DNA of 14,799 nucleotides, taken from CAYHDN01 sp964355425 (lineage in GTDB: Bacteria > Patescibacteriota > UBA1384 > XYA2-FULL-43-10 > CAINNR01). The notes beneath the pieces were generated by a model. That model did no database searches and was not told the DNA's origin. It worked only from the letters and a program-made list of their open reading frames with translations. The stretch is from positions 1 to 14,799 of the forward strand of contig CAYHDN010000017.1 in assembly GCA_964355425.1 (NCBI GenBank), in the 5' to 3' direction. This document shows positions 1 through 6,105 of the stretch, piece by piece (the first letter of the stretch is position 1; every line of letters starts with the position of its first letter). Both the position numbers and the translations under genes were made by a program.

Positions 1-56
1 ACCACCATGAATAGAACTTAATATCTGGTGTTTCATTGACAAGTTTAGGAGAAATT

Positions 57-427
57 ATGCTTATTGATAGCGGCCCACAAAATGAAGCTATTGTCGTCAT
101 GGAAGCACTCAAAAAAGTTTTAGTCACCAGACGCACGAAGCATACAAGAACTTGTTGCCTACGGCGGAAATACCTGATGCAGGTCTAGCAAGTTTTATTT
201 CAATACCAGACGTTTATACTTAAGAGACGCTAAAACAAGAACTCGCAAGCAATGATGCTGATTTACCTGAAGCCATAGTGGAAAATGATCTAACTGAACT
301 TGGCCAGGTATTGAGCAAACATTTGAAAGGCCAAACCTTAATAGACCTTGGATGTGGCACGCCACGATGGGTAGAATATTTTGCTAGGCACTTTGGATGC
401 AGGCGATATATTAAGGAATTAAGGAAA
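57..427 (+). pseudogene. Decayed SAM-dependent methyltransferase-like gene
   Basis: An AGGAGA ribosome-binding site at 47-52 precedes an ATG at 57. The reading frame from that ATG (MLIDSGPQNEAIVV...) stops at 186-188. Coding-like sequence continues in another frame from about 131 (THEAYKNLLPTAEIPDAG...), hits a TAA at 221-223, and then continues in the same frame through ETLKQELASNDADLPEAI and LTELGQVLSKHLKGQ to LIDLGCGTP, at about 341-367. That last motif resembles the glycine-rich SAM-binding motif I of class I methyltransferases. Homology-like sequence ends at about 427, exactly where the inverted-repeat element begins. I read this as one gene broken by a frameshift, a nonsense codon and an insertion that removed the rest of the catalytic domain. 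The family call rests only on motif I. A short functional remnant starting at 278 is possible but unlikely. Confidence 0.55.
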
Positions 428-550
428 GGGGACAGTTCTCTTTTGAACACGAAATTTGGCTTTATCATAAAGTACTACTATTTTGCAAATTTATTAAGAT
501 GCGGTTTCATCAGAAAAGCCTAAAAACAAGCTTAAAAGAGAACCGTCCCC
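428..550. mobile_element. 123-bp MITE-like element with 17-bp terminal inverted repeats
   Basis: The left end (428-444, GGGGACAGTTCTCTTTT) and the right end (534-550, AAAAGAGAACCGTCCCC) are inverted copies matching at 16 of 17 bases. The AT-rich interior holds no transposase, but contains a smaller inverted pair, AAATTTG at 452-458 and CAAATTT at 486-492. GGGGAC-GTTCTCTTTT ends of this kind are, from memory, found near IS200-like/REP-associated tyrosine transposases, so a non-autonomous element mobilised in trans is my inference. I could not define target-site duplications. The element truncates the methyltransferase-like gene on its left. Confidence 0.6.
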
Positions 551-564
551 ATGGCCTATGTAAA

Positions 565-590
565 ATAAACCGCGGTTTCCCGCGGTTTAT
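565..590 (-). terminator. Rho-independent terminator of the PHP-ankyrin gene
   Basis: A perfect 11-bp stem (ATAAACCGCGG and CCGCGGTTTAT) encloses a 4-base loop. It lies 14 bases beyond the stop codon of the minus-strand hydrolase gene. On the minus strand the stem is followed by TTTTACA, a short T run, which fits termination in that direction. The plus-strand side has no T run right after the stem. Confidence 0.75.
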
Positions 591-604
591 GAATTACGTA
601 TTTT

Positions 605-2317
605 CTACTCTTTAGCGCCTCTGGCCAAGAGCAGTTCGACAATTTCAGTCATATTGTTCTTTTTGGCGATCTTCAGCGGTCGCCAGCCGCTGTCATTGGT
701 CATCTCCAGGTTAGCGCCCTGCTCAATCAGGAATTTGGCAAGCTCGGTAAACTTGCCTCCAATCGCCCAGACAAGCGGAGTGTTGCCGTCGGTACAGACG
801 TTGATATCGGCCCCATGTTCCAAGAGCGTCCGAGCTTTTTCAACATCTCCAATACAAGCCACCTCCATCAAAGGTCCGGGCTCTCCGGCAGTCAGATATT
901 CCTCTGCTATCGCGCCGTGATCAAGAAGGCATTGGACAGTCTCGTTGTTGGCAAGCGCGCAGGCAACGGAAAGAGCAAGCGGTCGGCTCATATGAACCGT
1001 AAAGTCGTAGTTTTGTCTGAAGTCCCTGGCGTTGACAAGTGACGGATCAGTAGCGAGTGATGATTCCATCGCGGCCAGATTGTTGGTTTTGATAGCGTCA
1101 AAGAAAGCTGCCGTTTGTCCCCTAGGCCGCAGGCGCAGAGAAATCGGCGAGGTAATCAACTGTGTCTGTTCACCGAATTTTGTCGTTGCCACGACCCGGA
1201 TGACGTAGGAGTATAGCTGGCCGGGTGTCACATTGTTGTCGGTCCAGCCATTTAGGAAATCATCTCCGCAATTTAGGGCATAGATGTTTTTTTTGCTTTG
1301 GCTTCCCTTGTACTCCTGACGGAAAACTTCGGTTCCGTTGCGGTAGACAATCAGCTTCACTTGACTGCCATATAACCAAGCTTGAGCGGTGAGTGTCATC
1401 TGATCAACCCCGACGACTCCCAATCCCGGGTTCTGTCCCTCGTCGCTAAGGAAAGCGGTGAAGAACGCTCCATTGCAGGCAGCATAGGTTTTGCCCTGCG
1501 TGATCGCCCGAATTATCGATTTCTCACTGAAGTCATCGGCATACACCCATGTCACTCGATCGAGTGATCCGAGGACGGCTTCCGGGACTGCGGATGTCGG
1601 TAAGCCGTGGTAGTCGGAGCCGGCGGTAACAAATACCGGCAGTCCCGATGCCACAAGGCGTAAGTAGAAGTTGACGCACTCCTCATCTTGGCCTGGTCCC
1701 AATACGTTGAACATTTCGACCCCTCGAAGTCCGGAAAAACCGGAATTCATATTGAAGCGGTTGTCGCGGCGAACTACCGGTCCGCCAAATACCAGCTGGG
1801 TCGGGTGGGCGGCAACAGGCAACATGCCGAGTGACAGTACGGTGTCGATCAGCTGCTGTTGGGTGTCGAAACGATCAAGTAGCGGCAGGCCCTCGCCGGT
1901 GTTGCGGTCATAGCACTCCGCCAGCTTGGCATAATCAGCTGGCAAAAGCCCGAGTGCCAGCAAGTGACTGTAGGCGACGGTGTTTGGCTCGGGCCGCCAC
2001 TTTGAACCCAGTTCTAGGCCGGCGATGGCGATAAACATGCCTGATATGCTAGTGTGGGTGATACTGTCGGGGTAATCATCAAAGTTTCTAGCAACCCCAT
2101 CAAAGTGGTCGGTAACGATCATCGCACACTTGCCGTCAGGGCGCAGTCGGCTGAGCTTTGCTCTTACGCTGATCGCCAGTTCCGCTGGCGTTTCACCTCC
2201 ATCCGAATTAATGGAATGATTATGAACACTCACGGGAACCCACTCTCCTGCCAGGCTGATCGCCGCTGCCAAAAGTAAAACGGCAGCGATTAAAAAAAAC
2301 AGAACCAGTTTCTTCAT
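605..2317 (-). CDS. Secreted PHP-domain metal hydrolase (CehA/McbA-like) with C-terminal ankyrin repeats
   Basis: The 570-residue protein starts with a signal peptide (residues 1-23, hydrophobic core at 5-22). Residues 25-290 carry the ordered metal ligands of a PHP-type phosphoesterase: HNH at 32-34 with D39, DH at 70-71, E102, H118, AHP at 170-172 and GSDYHG at 233-238. Residues 300-395 look like a beta-rich linker domain. Residues 400-570 form about four ankyrin repeats (e.g. LLEHGADINVCTDGNTPLVW). The substrate is unknown; phosphoester or carbamate hydrolysis is what the family suggests. The start is supported by AAGGAG eight bases before the ATG. It is monocistronic, with its own promoter and terminator. 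Two 60-base rows I counted (from 1561 and 2101) are 65% and 58% G+C, against 33% for one in leuS (from 8581), which points to acquisition from another lineage. The fold call is firm, the substrate is not. Confidence 0.85.
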   Translation of the reverse strand: MKKLVLFFLIAAVLLLAAAISLAGEWVPVSVHNHSINSDGGETPAELAISVRAKLSRLRPDGKCAMIVTDHFDGVARNFDDYPDSITHTSISGMFIAIAGLELGSKWRPEPNTVAYSHLLALGLLPADYAKLAECYDRNTGEGLPLLDRFDTQQQLIDTVLSLGMLPVAAHPTQLVFGGPVVRRDNRFNMNSGFSGLRGVEMFNVLGPGQDEECVNFYLRLVASGLPVFVTAGSDYHGLPTSAVPEAVLGSLDRVTWVYADDFSEKSIIRAITQGKTYAACNGAFFTAFLSDEGQNPGLGVVGVDQMTLTAQAWLYGSQVKLIVYRNGTEVFRQEYKGSQSKKNIYALNCGDDFLNGWTDNNVTPGQLYSYVIRVVATTKFGEQTQLITSPISLRLRPRGQTAAFFDAIKTNNLAAMESSLATDPSLVNARDFRQNYDFTVHMSRPLALSVACALANNETVQCLLDHGAIAEEYLTAGEPGPLMEVACIGDVEKARTLLEHGADINVCTDGNTPLVWAIGGKFTELAKFLIEQGANLEMTNDSGWRPLKIAKKNNMTEIVELLLARGAKE

Positions 2318-2353
2318 CGCTATTTCTCCTTTTTCAGGTACAAGATCTTATTT

Positions 2354-2382
2354 ACAATAACACTATATAGTATGGACGTCAA
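2354..2382 (-). promoter_or_regulatory. Sigma70-type promoter for the PHP-ankyrin gene
   Basis: On the minus strand, TTGACG (2377-2382) and TATTGT (2354-2359) are separated by exactly 17 bases. They match the -35 and -10 consensus at 5 of 6 and 4 of 6 positions. The predicted start of transcription leaves a leader of about 30 bases containing the AAGGAG site. It is divergent from, but does not overlap, the promoter of the tryptophan-rich gene. Confidence 0.5.
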
Positions 2383-2394
2383 TTTTCTTCTGGA

Positions 2395-2423
2395 TTGATT
2401 AACTTCTCATCTGGCTGTATAAT
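2395..2423 (+). promoter_or_regulatory. Sigma70-type promoter for the tryptophan-rich protein gene
   Basis: TTGATT (2395-2400) and a perfect TATAAT (2418-2423) are 17 bases apart. The predicted leader of about 43 bases contains GAGGAG just before the ATG at 2473. This argues against translation starting upstream, because any TTG at 2395 would be part of the -35 box. Confidence 0.65.
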
Positions 2424-2472
2424 TAAAGTAATTTTAAAATGTCAATTAGATTTACAAAGAGAGGAGATTGTA

Positions 2473-3036
2473 ATGCGTAATGTTTTTCTAGTACTGGTTT
2501 TGGCCGGCTCATTATTTTTTGCGGCGTCGAGAGTTTTGGCTCAACCGAGCGTCGATACCAGATCAATTTCCCAAACAACAAATCAAGCAAAAACATTAAA
2601 TGACCTAAATGCTTTGATTGCCGCTTCGAATGCGTCTCTGGAGCAAACCCAACAGGAGACGCAGAATCTCAAAACAAAAGTTACAGCTTTGGAAGATCTG
2701 TCGGTTAAGCAAGCAAACGAACCAAAACTTGTCGACTGGACTGCTTGGTGGTGGCGGATCAGCCTTGGAGTTGGTATCCTCTGGATTCTTTTGTGGATCT
2801 TTGTTGGCTGGCAGTGGACAAGTTACGGTTTTTGGGGCTTTGGCTGGCCTTGGCCGTGGTGGTTTTGGATCCCGTTAGTTTGGTTTATTCCTTGGCTCAT
2901 CGCCTGTTGGTTCTGGTGGCTCGATTGGTGGAACTGGTGGATTTGGATATGGTGGGTTTTCTCTTGGGTTTTTTGGCTCTTTTGGTGGATAATTCTCTTC
3001 AAAGAAGCGATGATTTGGTTTTGGAGAAAGAAATAG
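2473..3036 (+). CDS. Exported or membrane protein with coiled coil and extremely tryptophan-rich C-terminal half
   Basis: The 187-residue protein is not a family I recognise. GAGGAG lies a few bases before the ATG. Residues 1-23 form a signal peptide with a likely cleavage after VLA. Residues 35-80 are polar and coiled-coil-like (NDLNALIAASNASLEQTQ...). Residues 89-184 contain 32 tryptophans in 96 positions, mixed with Phe, Ile and Leu, in clusters such as WPWPWWFW and WWNWWIWIWW. Three membrane-spanning stretches are plausible, near 95-116, 129-150 and 156-177, and the end is basic (WFWRKK). Only Asp151 and Glu178 are acidic after residue 88. Codons vary synonymously (ATC/ATT/ATA, TTT/TTC), which suggests selected coding rather than a simple TGG repeat. 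It is first in a run of envelope genes. I can infer membrane association, but no function. Confidence 0.8.
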   Translation: MRNVFLVLVLAGSLFFAASRVLAQPSVDTRSISQTTNQAKTLNDLNALIAASNASLEQTQQETQNLKTKVTALEDLSVKQANEPKLVDWTAWWWRISLGVGILWILLWIFVGWQWTSYGFWGFGWPWPWWFWIPLVWFIPWLIACWFWWLDWWNWWIWIWWVFSWVFWLFWWIILFKEAMIWFWRKK

Positions 3037-3061
3037 TGACTCGGTAATTAAAAGGTAAAAA

Positions 3062-3136
3062 ATGTTCCGACCCGAAAAAGAATTTAGCCAAATTGCTGGA
3101 CAATTTCTACATTATTTCAGATTTTTTCGAGGATAG
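3062..3136 (+). CDS. Possible 24-residue small ORF
   Basis: In the 137-base gap between the tryptophan-rich gene and the next gene, an ATG preceded by AAAAGG opens a 24-residue frame (MFRPEKEFSQIAGQFLHYF plus five more residues) ending at TAG 3134-3136. It is basic and aromatic, with no recognisable family. Nothing beyond the start context supports it, and it may be chance. Confidence 0.2.
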   Translation: MFRPEKEFSQIAGQFLHYFRFFRG

Positions 3137-3173
3137 GAAAAATAGTAATTATATATTTTATTAGGAGGAAAAA

Positions 3174-3356
3174 ATGAAAGGAAAAATTGCTGGCAATGCT
3201 TCCGGTGGCGCAATTTATGGGTTTGGATTCATTGGTGCAGCTGTTTACTACATTGGTTCGGCCACAACTTTTTGGATTGGAGTACTTGGCTTCCTTAAAG
3301 CCATATTTTGGCCGGCATTTTTGGTCTACGAAGCTTTTAAGTTTTTGCTGGGCTGA
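3174..3356 (+). CDS. Small membrane protein, 60 residues, unknown function
   Basis: A perfect AGGAGG at 3163-3168, five bases before the ATG, marks this as a well-translated gene. The protein has a short Lys start, a glycine-rich first hydrophobic segment (GGAIYGFGFIGAAVYYIG, residues 11-28) and a second one (FWIGVLGFLKAIFWPAFLVY, about 33-52). That suggests a two-helix hairpin in the membrane. From memory, similar 55-65-residue proteins with the GFIGAA-YYI and FLKA-WPAFLVYE patterns recur as conserved hypotheticals in bacteria including CPR, but I cannot confirm this here. It is followed after 26 bases by the 59-residue gene, probably in the same transcript. Confidence 0.8.
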   Translation: MKGKIAGNASGGAIYGFGFIGAAVYYIGSATTFWIGVLGFLKAIFWPAFLVYEAFKFLLG

Positions 3357-3382
3357 AGCGGATTATTAAAAAAGGAAGGAAT

Positions 3383-3562
3383 ATGTCAAAGCGCGACATA
3401 ATTAAGATCGGCAAAAAGAATTACTACGCTGTTCGTGACAAAAACGGTCGTTTTACCGACATAACTAACATCGGCAAGTCAATCGCAGAAGATTCCCGAA
3501 GCAAGGCAAAAAGAACTGTTAAGCTCGGCCACGGCCACGAAGGAGATTTAAAAAAACGATAA
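3383..3562 (+). CDS. Small basic protein, 59 residues, unknown function
   Basis: AAGGAAGGA just before the ATG at 3383 is a good ribosome-binding site. The product begins MSKRDIIKIGKKNYYAVRDK and continues with NGRFTDITNIGKSIAEDSRS, then KAKRTVKLGHGHEGDLKKR. It is soluble and strongly basic, with a predicted short beta hairpin (KIGKKNYYAVRDKNGRF) followed by a helix (IAEDSRSKAKRTV). The layout recalls small nucleic-acid-binding proteins, but that is only inference. It lies 26 bases after the small membrane protein gene and is probably cotranscribed. Both its start context and its balanced codon use support it as real. Confidence 0.75.
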   Translation: MSKRDIIKIGKKNYYAVRDKNGRFTDITNIGKSIAEDSRSKAKRTVKLGHGHEGDLKKR

Positions 3563-3626
3563 AGCGCAAGAAAAAACTGGCTACTTTTTGTGTCGGGTTT
3601 TTTATCTCTTCAGTTTAACCTATTTT

Positions 3627-3645
3627 TTTGCCGGTTTGGAGGCGA
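3627..3645. repeat. 19-bp direct repeat, copy 1 (copy 2 at 5780-5798)
   Basis: TTTGCCGGTTTGGAGGCGA occurs here and again, identically, at 5780-5798. There it encodes the ASKPAK end of the YtxH-like protein on the minus strand. Read on the minus strand, this copy also gives FASKPAKK followed by TAG, so it looks like a stray 3' end of a YtxH gene. It now supplies the GGAGG in front of the FecR-like gene. Confidence 0.6.
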
Positions 3646-3646
3646 A

Positions 3647-5140
3647 GTGAATGAACGATTCTCCATGTTTATTGAATACATAAAACGCAAGAAATTCTAT
3701 TTTTTAGCACTTCTTGTGGTTGTTGTCGGTGCCGGATTATTCATCTACTTTCGTTGGTTTTATGATCGCAGCGATCACAATCAGCCGGTAGCAAATGAAA
3801 GTAAACAGAAAGCCGGGTCGGTAGTTTCGTTTGAGGGAACAGTTGAGATTCGGCCGGCCGGTGTTGATGATTTCCTACCGACGACAGCTAACCAGATGCT
3901 TTATGTCGGAGATTCAATACGCACGGCAAAATCTTCTAACATAGTATTACTCTTAGATCTTGAGGTTGTAGTTCTCGATCAAGAAAGCGAAGTTGTAATT
4001 AAAACCACTGATAACTCCAATGACACAATCGAACAAAATTACGGCAAAACCTATAGCTCAGTCGAGAAGAAGGAGAATCAGAAGTATATTGTCACAAAAA
4101 ACGGCGTAGAAGTCATTGCAATCGGCACGGAGTTTTTAATTGATATTCCAAAGGACAGTGAAGTGATAAACGGCTATGCTTTTAAGAGTTCAATATCATT
4201 TAAACACTCCAAGGGCGGGTTTGACGTCGCGGAGCTAAATAAAACATCATTGAGTCTGAAAACTTTGGAGCACACTGACTCCCCGATGTCTGACGGCGAA
4301 AAGGAGTTAAACAAGCCGTATTTGGCACTGTTGGGCAAATCGGCGCAAATTATCGCTGCAAAAAAACAAGCAATTAAAGCCAAGAGCGGTCAAGCGGCTT
4401 CATCAACCGGAGTTGCAAGTTCGACCGGGTCAGCGGCGTCAGGTTCATCCGGTGGTTCAGGTGGATCGTCGAGAGACTCCAGTATTCAAGGCAGATACAG
4501 TAATGATTCAATTGAAGATATTGTAAATGCCTTGGCATTAATCAAGGATGACGCTCTTGGAGATTTTACCGAGCCTGGGGGTGGTGGACCACCGGGTGGC
4601 GTCTATCACTATCCGCCAATTGATCTCGACAATCTCTATACGGGGGTTCGTGGCGGACGATTATATATCAAATGGACTCTCGGTGGAACAATTCCGTCTT
4701 CGCGCCAGACAATTGATGATAATATTATCGAATCTGTTACCTATAATTTAAAATTCAGCACCGAAGTCGACCCCAACTCTAGCAACAATTGTGGCGGCAC
4801 AACCGCCTTTATGCAAATTAATATCCAGTACCACGCCAACGGCCAAATCTGGTATAATACTTGGTTTAATGCTGTCTGTAATAACTCCGGCCCTTATGGG
4901 ACCGAGGATGATTGGAGCTTTGCTACTACCGGCAACGGCCTGGCTCACACTTATAACAGTGGTATCGGAAAAGACTCAATAGTTTATAGTTATTCCATGG
5001 CGGATTTAGGTAATTTTTTCAACGCCGGCGATACGCTCAAGATCGATATTTACAGTGAAGCAGAAAGTAACAATTGGGGGCACTATTCATTTGAGAGTAA
5101 CCCACCACATTGGTCAAACTACGTTATTTCGGGAATTTGA
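3647..5140 (+). CDS. Membrane-anchored FecR-domain protein with exposed unknown C-terminal domain
   Basis: With a GTG start at 3647, preceded by GGAGG at 3638-3642, the protein has 497 residues. ATG 3665 is an alternative. A short Lys/Arg-rich cytoplasmic start is followed by one TM helix (about 18-37). Residues 56-170 match the FecR fold: AGSVVSFEGTVEIRP, then LYVGDSIRTAKSS, then VVVLDQESEVVI and GVEVIAIGTEFLI. FecR domains are best known in iron-transport sigma signalling, but many sit alone in surface proteins, and no sigma factor gene is present here. Residues 230-280 form a Lys/Ala then Ser/Gly-rich linker. A second Gly/Pro-rich stretch leads into a roughly 150-residue C-terminal domain rich in Asn, Tyr, Trp and beta-type segments, which I do not recognise. 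An outward-facing adhesion or wall-associated role is inference. Confidence 0.75.
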   Translation: MNERFSMFIEYIKRKKFYFLALLVVVVGAGLFIYFRWFYDRSDHNQPVANESKQKAGSVVSFEGTVEIRPAGVDDFLPTTANQMLYVGDSIRTAKSSNIVLLLDLEVVVLDQESEVVIKTTDNSNDTIEQNYGKTYSSVEKKENQKYIVTKNGVEVIAIGTEFLIDIPKDSEVINGYAFKSSISFKHSKGGFDVAELNKTSLSLKTLEHTDSPMSDGEKELNKPYLALLGKSAQIIAAKKQAIKAKSGQAASSTGVASSTGSAASGSSGGSGGSSRDSSIQGRYSNDSIEDIVNALALIKDDALGDFTEPGGGGPPGGVYHYPPIDLDNLYTGVRGGRLYIKWTLGGTIPSSRQTIDDNIIESVTYNLKFSTEVDPNSSNNCGGTTAFMQINIQYHANGQIWYNTWFNAVCNNSGPYGTEDDWSFATTGNGLAHTYNSGIGKDSIVYSYSMADLGNFFNAGDTLKIDIYSEAESNNWGHYSFESNPPHWSNYVISGI

Positions 5141-5147
5141 TCATTGG

Positions 5148-5156
5148 TGGTATAAT
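5148..5156 (+). promoter_or_regulatory. Extended -10 promoter for the six-cysteine protein gene
   Basis: TGG followed by a perfect TATAAT (5151-5156) forms an extended -10 element just after the FecR-gene stop codon. No good -35 is present at 16-18 bases upstream, which is usual for extended -10 promoters. It would give the downstream gene a very short leader. Confidence 0.45.
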
Positions 5157-5181
5157 TGGCTAAATAATTGCGAGGAGGCAG

Positions 5182-5703
5182 ATGAAGGAACTTTGGAGTG
5201 CAGTTAGTAATTTTTATTCTAGTGTCTTGCGTCCGGAAGCGATTTATGTCGTGAATTATCTCGCCAATAGTTTGTCGGCGGTTGTTGTTCTCATCGCTAT
5301 AATTGTGGTTTTGTCTATTGTCCGGGCAAAATTTCTCAAAAACAATAAATGGCGACAGCTAGTAGATTTTGTCGCTGGTATGATCGCTGTACTACTGCTG
5401 ATTGTCGCCTGGTATAGTTTTAGTCCCCAGATTAATAAATTTTTTAAATATCCCCCCTCGTCCTCGCCAATAAAGTCAACCACGACGCCAGGCAGTAGCA
5501 CATCCGGCACAACGACACAACCATCTACATCAACATATAAGCAACTATATTACTCTGTCGGTTGCTATGATTGCTACGCCGACAGCTGTGTCCGTAACGG
5601 TTACAGCTATGGCGGCTACGACGTGAATTATTATAATTATATTAGAAATCTCTGCCGTAGCTGCTCCTGCTCGAGTTACCGCGCCCAATCGTTTTGGAGG
5701 TAA
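5182..5703 (+). CDS. Two-TM protein with Ser/Thr/Pro linker and six-cysteine, tyrosine-rich tail
   Basis: AGGAGG at 5173-5178 precedes the ATG closely (3 bases). The 173-residue protein has two hydrophobic helices (about 30-49 and 62-80), an extended Ser/Thr/Pro/Gly linker (91-118), and a tail of about 50 residues. The tail holds six cysteines (128, 131, 136, 158, 161, 163) and many tyrosines (e.g. YSYGGYDVNYYNYIRN). Six cysteines in CxxC, C and CxxCxC spacing suggest three disulfides or a metal site. If the tail is outside, disulfides are more likely. I know no matching family. The gene has its own promoter-like element and is followed by a strong bidirectional terminator, so it ends the plus-strand envelope run. 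Confidence 0.75.
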   Translation: MKELWSAVSNFYSSVLRPEAIYVVNYLANSLSAVVVLIAIIVVLSIVRAKFLKNNKWRQLVDFVAGMIAVLLLIVAWYSFSPQINKFFKYPPSSSPIKSTTTPGSSTSGTTTQPSTSTYKQLYYSVGCYDCYADSCVRNGYSYGGYDVNYYNYIRNLCRSCSCSSYRAQSFWR

Positions 5704-5732
5704 ATCACATCCAAAATTAGTCTTTCACATAG

Positions 5733-5758
5733 AAAAATCGGCACTTGAGCCGGTTTTT
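5733..5758. terminator. Bidirectional Rho-independent terminator between converging genes
   Basis: A 10-bp stem (AAAAATCGGC and GCCGGTTTTT, one T-G pair) encloses the loop ACTTGA. It has A and T runs on both sides, so it can stop transcription from the plus-strand six-cysteine gene (ending at 5703) and from the minus-strand YtxH-like gene (ending at 5773). Confidence 0.85.
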
Positions 5759-5772
5759 CATTTGAACATAAA

Positions 5773-6105
5773 TTATTTCTTTGCCGGTTTGGAGGCGATT
5801 TTGGCGACTTCTTGATAATTCTTCTGAAGTTTGTCTTTAATATCGGCGGAATCCTTTTGGGTAATTTTCTTTTCAACTTCATAAATTTTAACAATTTTTT
5901 CAACGACCTCGTCGTATTTTTCTTTAGTAATTTTGCCTGCCTTCGACAGCTCTTCCGCAATCTTCTCTTTCATCTCATGAAGATATTTTGCGATATCTTT
6001 TCTGGTTTCTTTTCCCGACTTAGGCGCAAAAAGCACTCCGGCTATCGCTCCTGCCAGAACGCCAACCGATGCCCCAATAATTACCCTCTTTGTTGTTTTG
6101 TCCAT
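5773..6105 (-). CDS. YtxH-like membrane protein
   Basis: The 110-residue protein starts with a short basic segment. A glycine/alanine-rich TM helix follows (about 8-27, VIIGASVGVLAGAIAGVLFA), directly succeeded by APKSGKETRKDI, the typical end of a YtxH domain. The remaining 75 residues are highly charged and helical, and probably coiled coil. YtxH proteins are found near general-stress genes in Firmicutes; their molecular role is unclear. The ATG directly abuts the TAA of the upstream gene (TAAATG), and the GGAG site lies inside that gene's end, so translation is probably coupled. The 3' end carries a 19-bp stretch repeated at 3627. Confidence 0.8.
   Translation of the reverse strand: MDKTTKRVIIGASVGVLAGAIAGVLFAPKSGKETRKDIAKYLHEMKEKIAEELSKAGKITKEKYDEVVEKIVKIYEVEKKITQKDSADIKDKLQKNYQEVAKIASKPAKK

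Noticed and set aside
2395..2472. Longer N-terminus for the Trp-rich protein starting at TTG 2395
   Set aside because: The TTG lies in the -35 box. The ATG at 2473 has GAGGAG and begins a proper signal peptide.
3562..3646. Coding remnant KRKKKLATFCVGFFISSV before the FecR-like gene
   Set aside because: It resembles the IKRKK-plus-TM start of the FecR-like protein, but the likeness is mostly Lys/Arg and hydrophobic composition. It is too short and ends at TAA.
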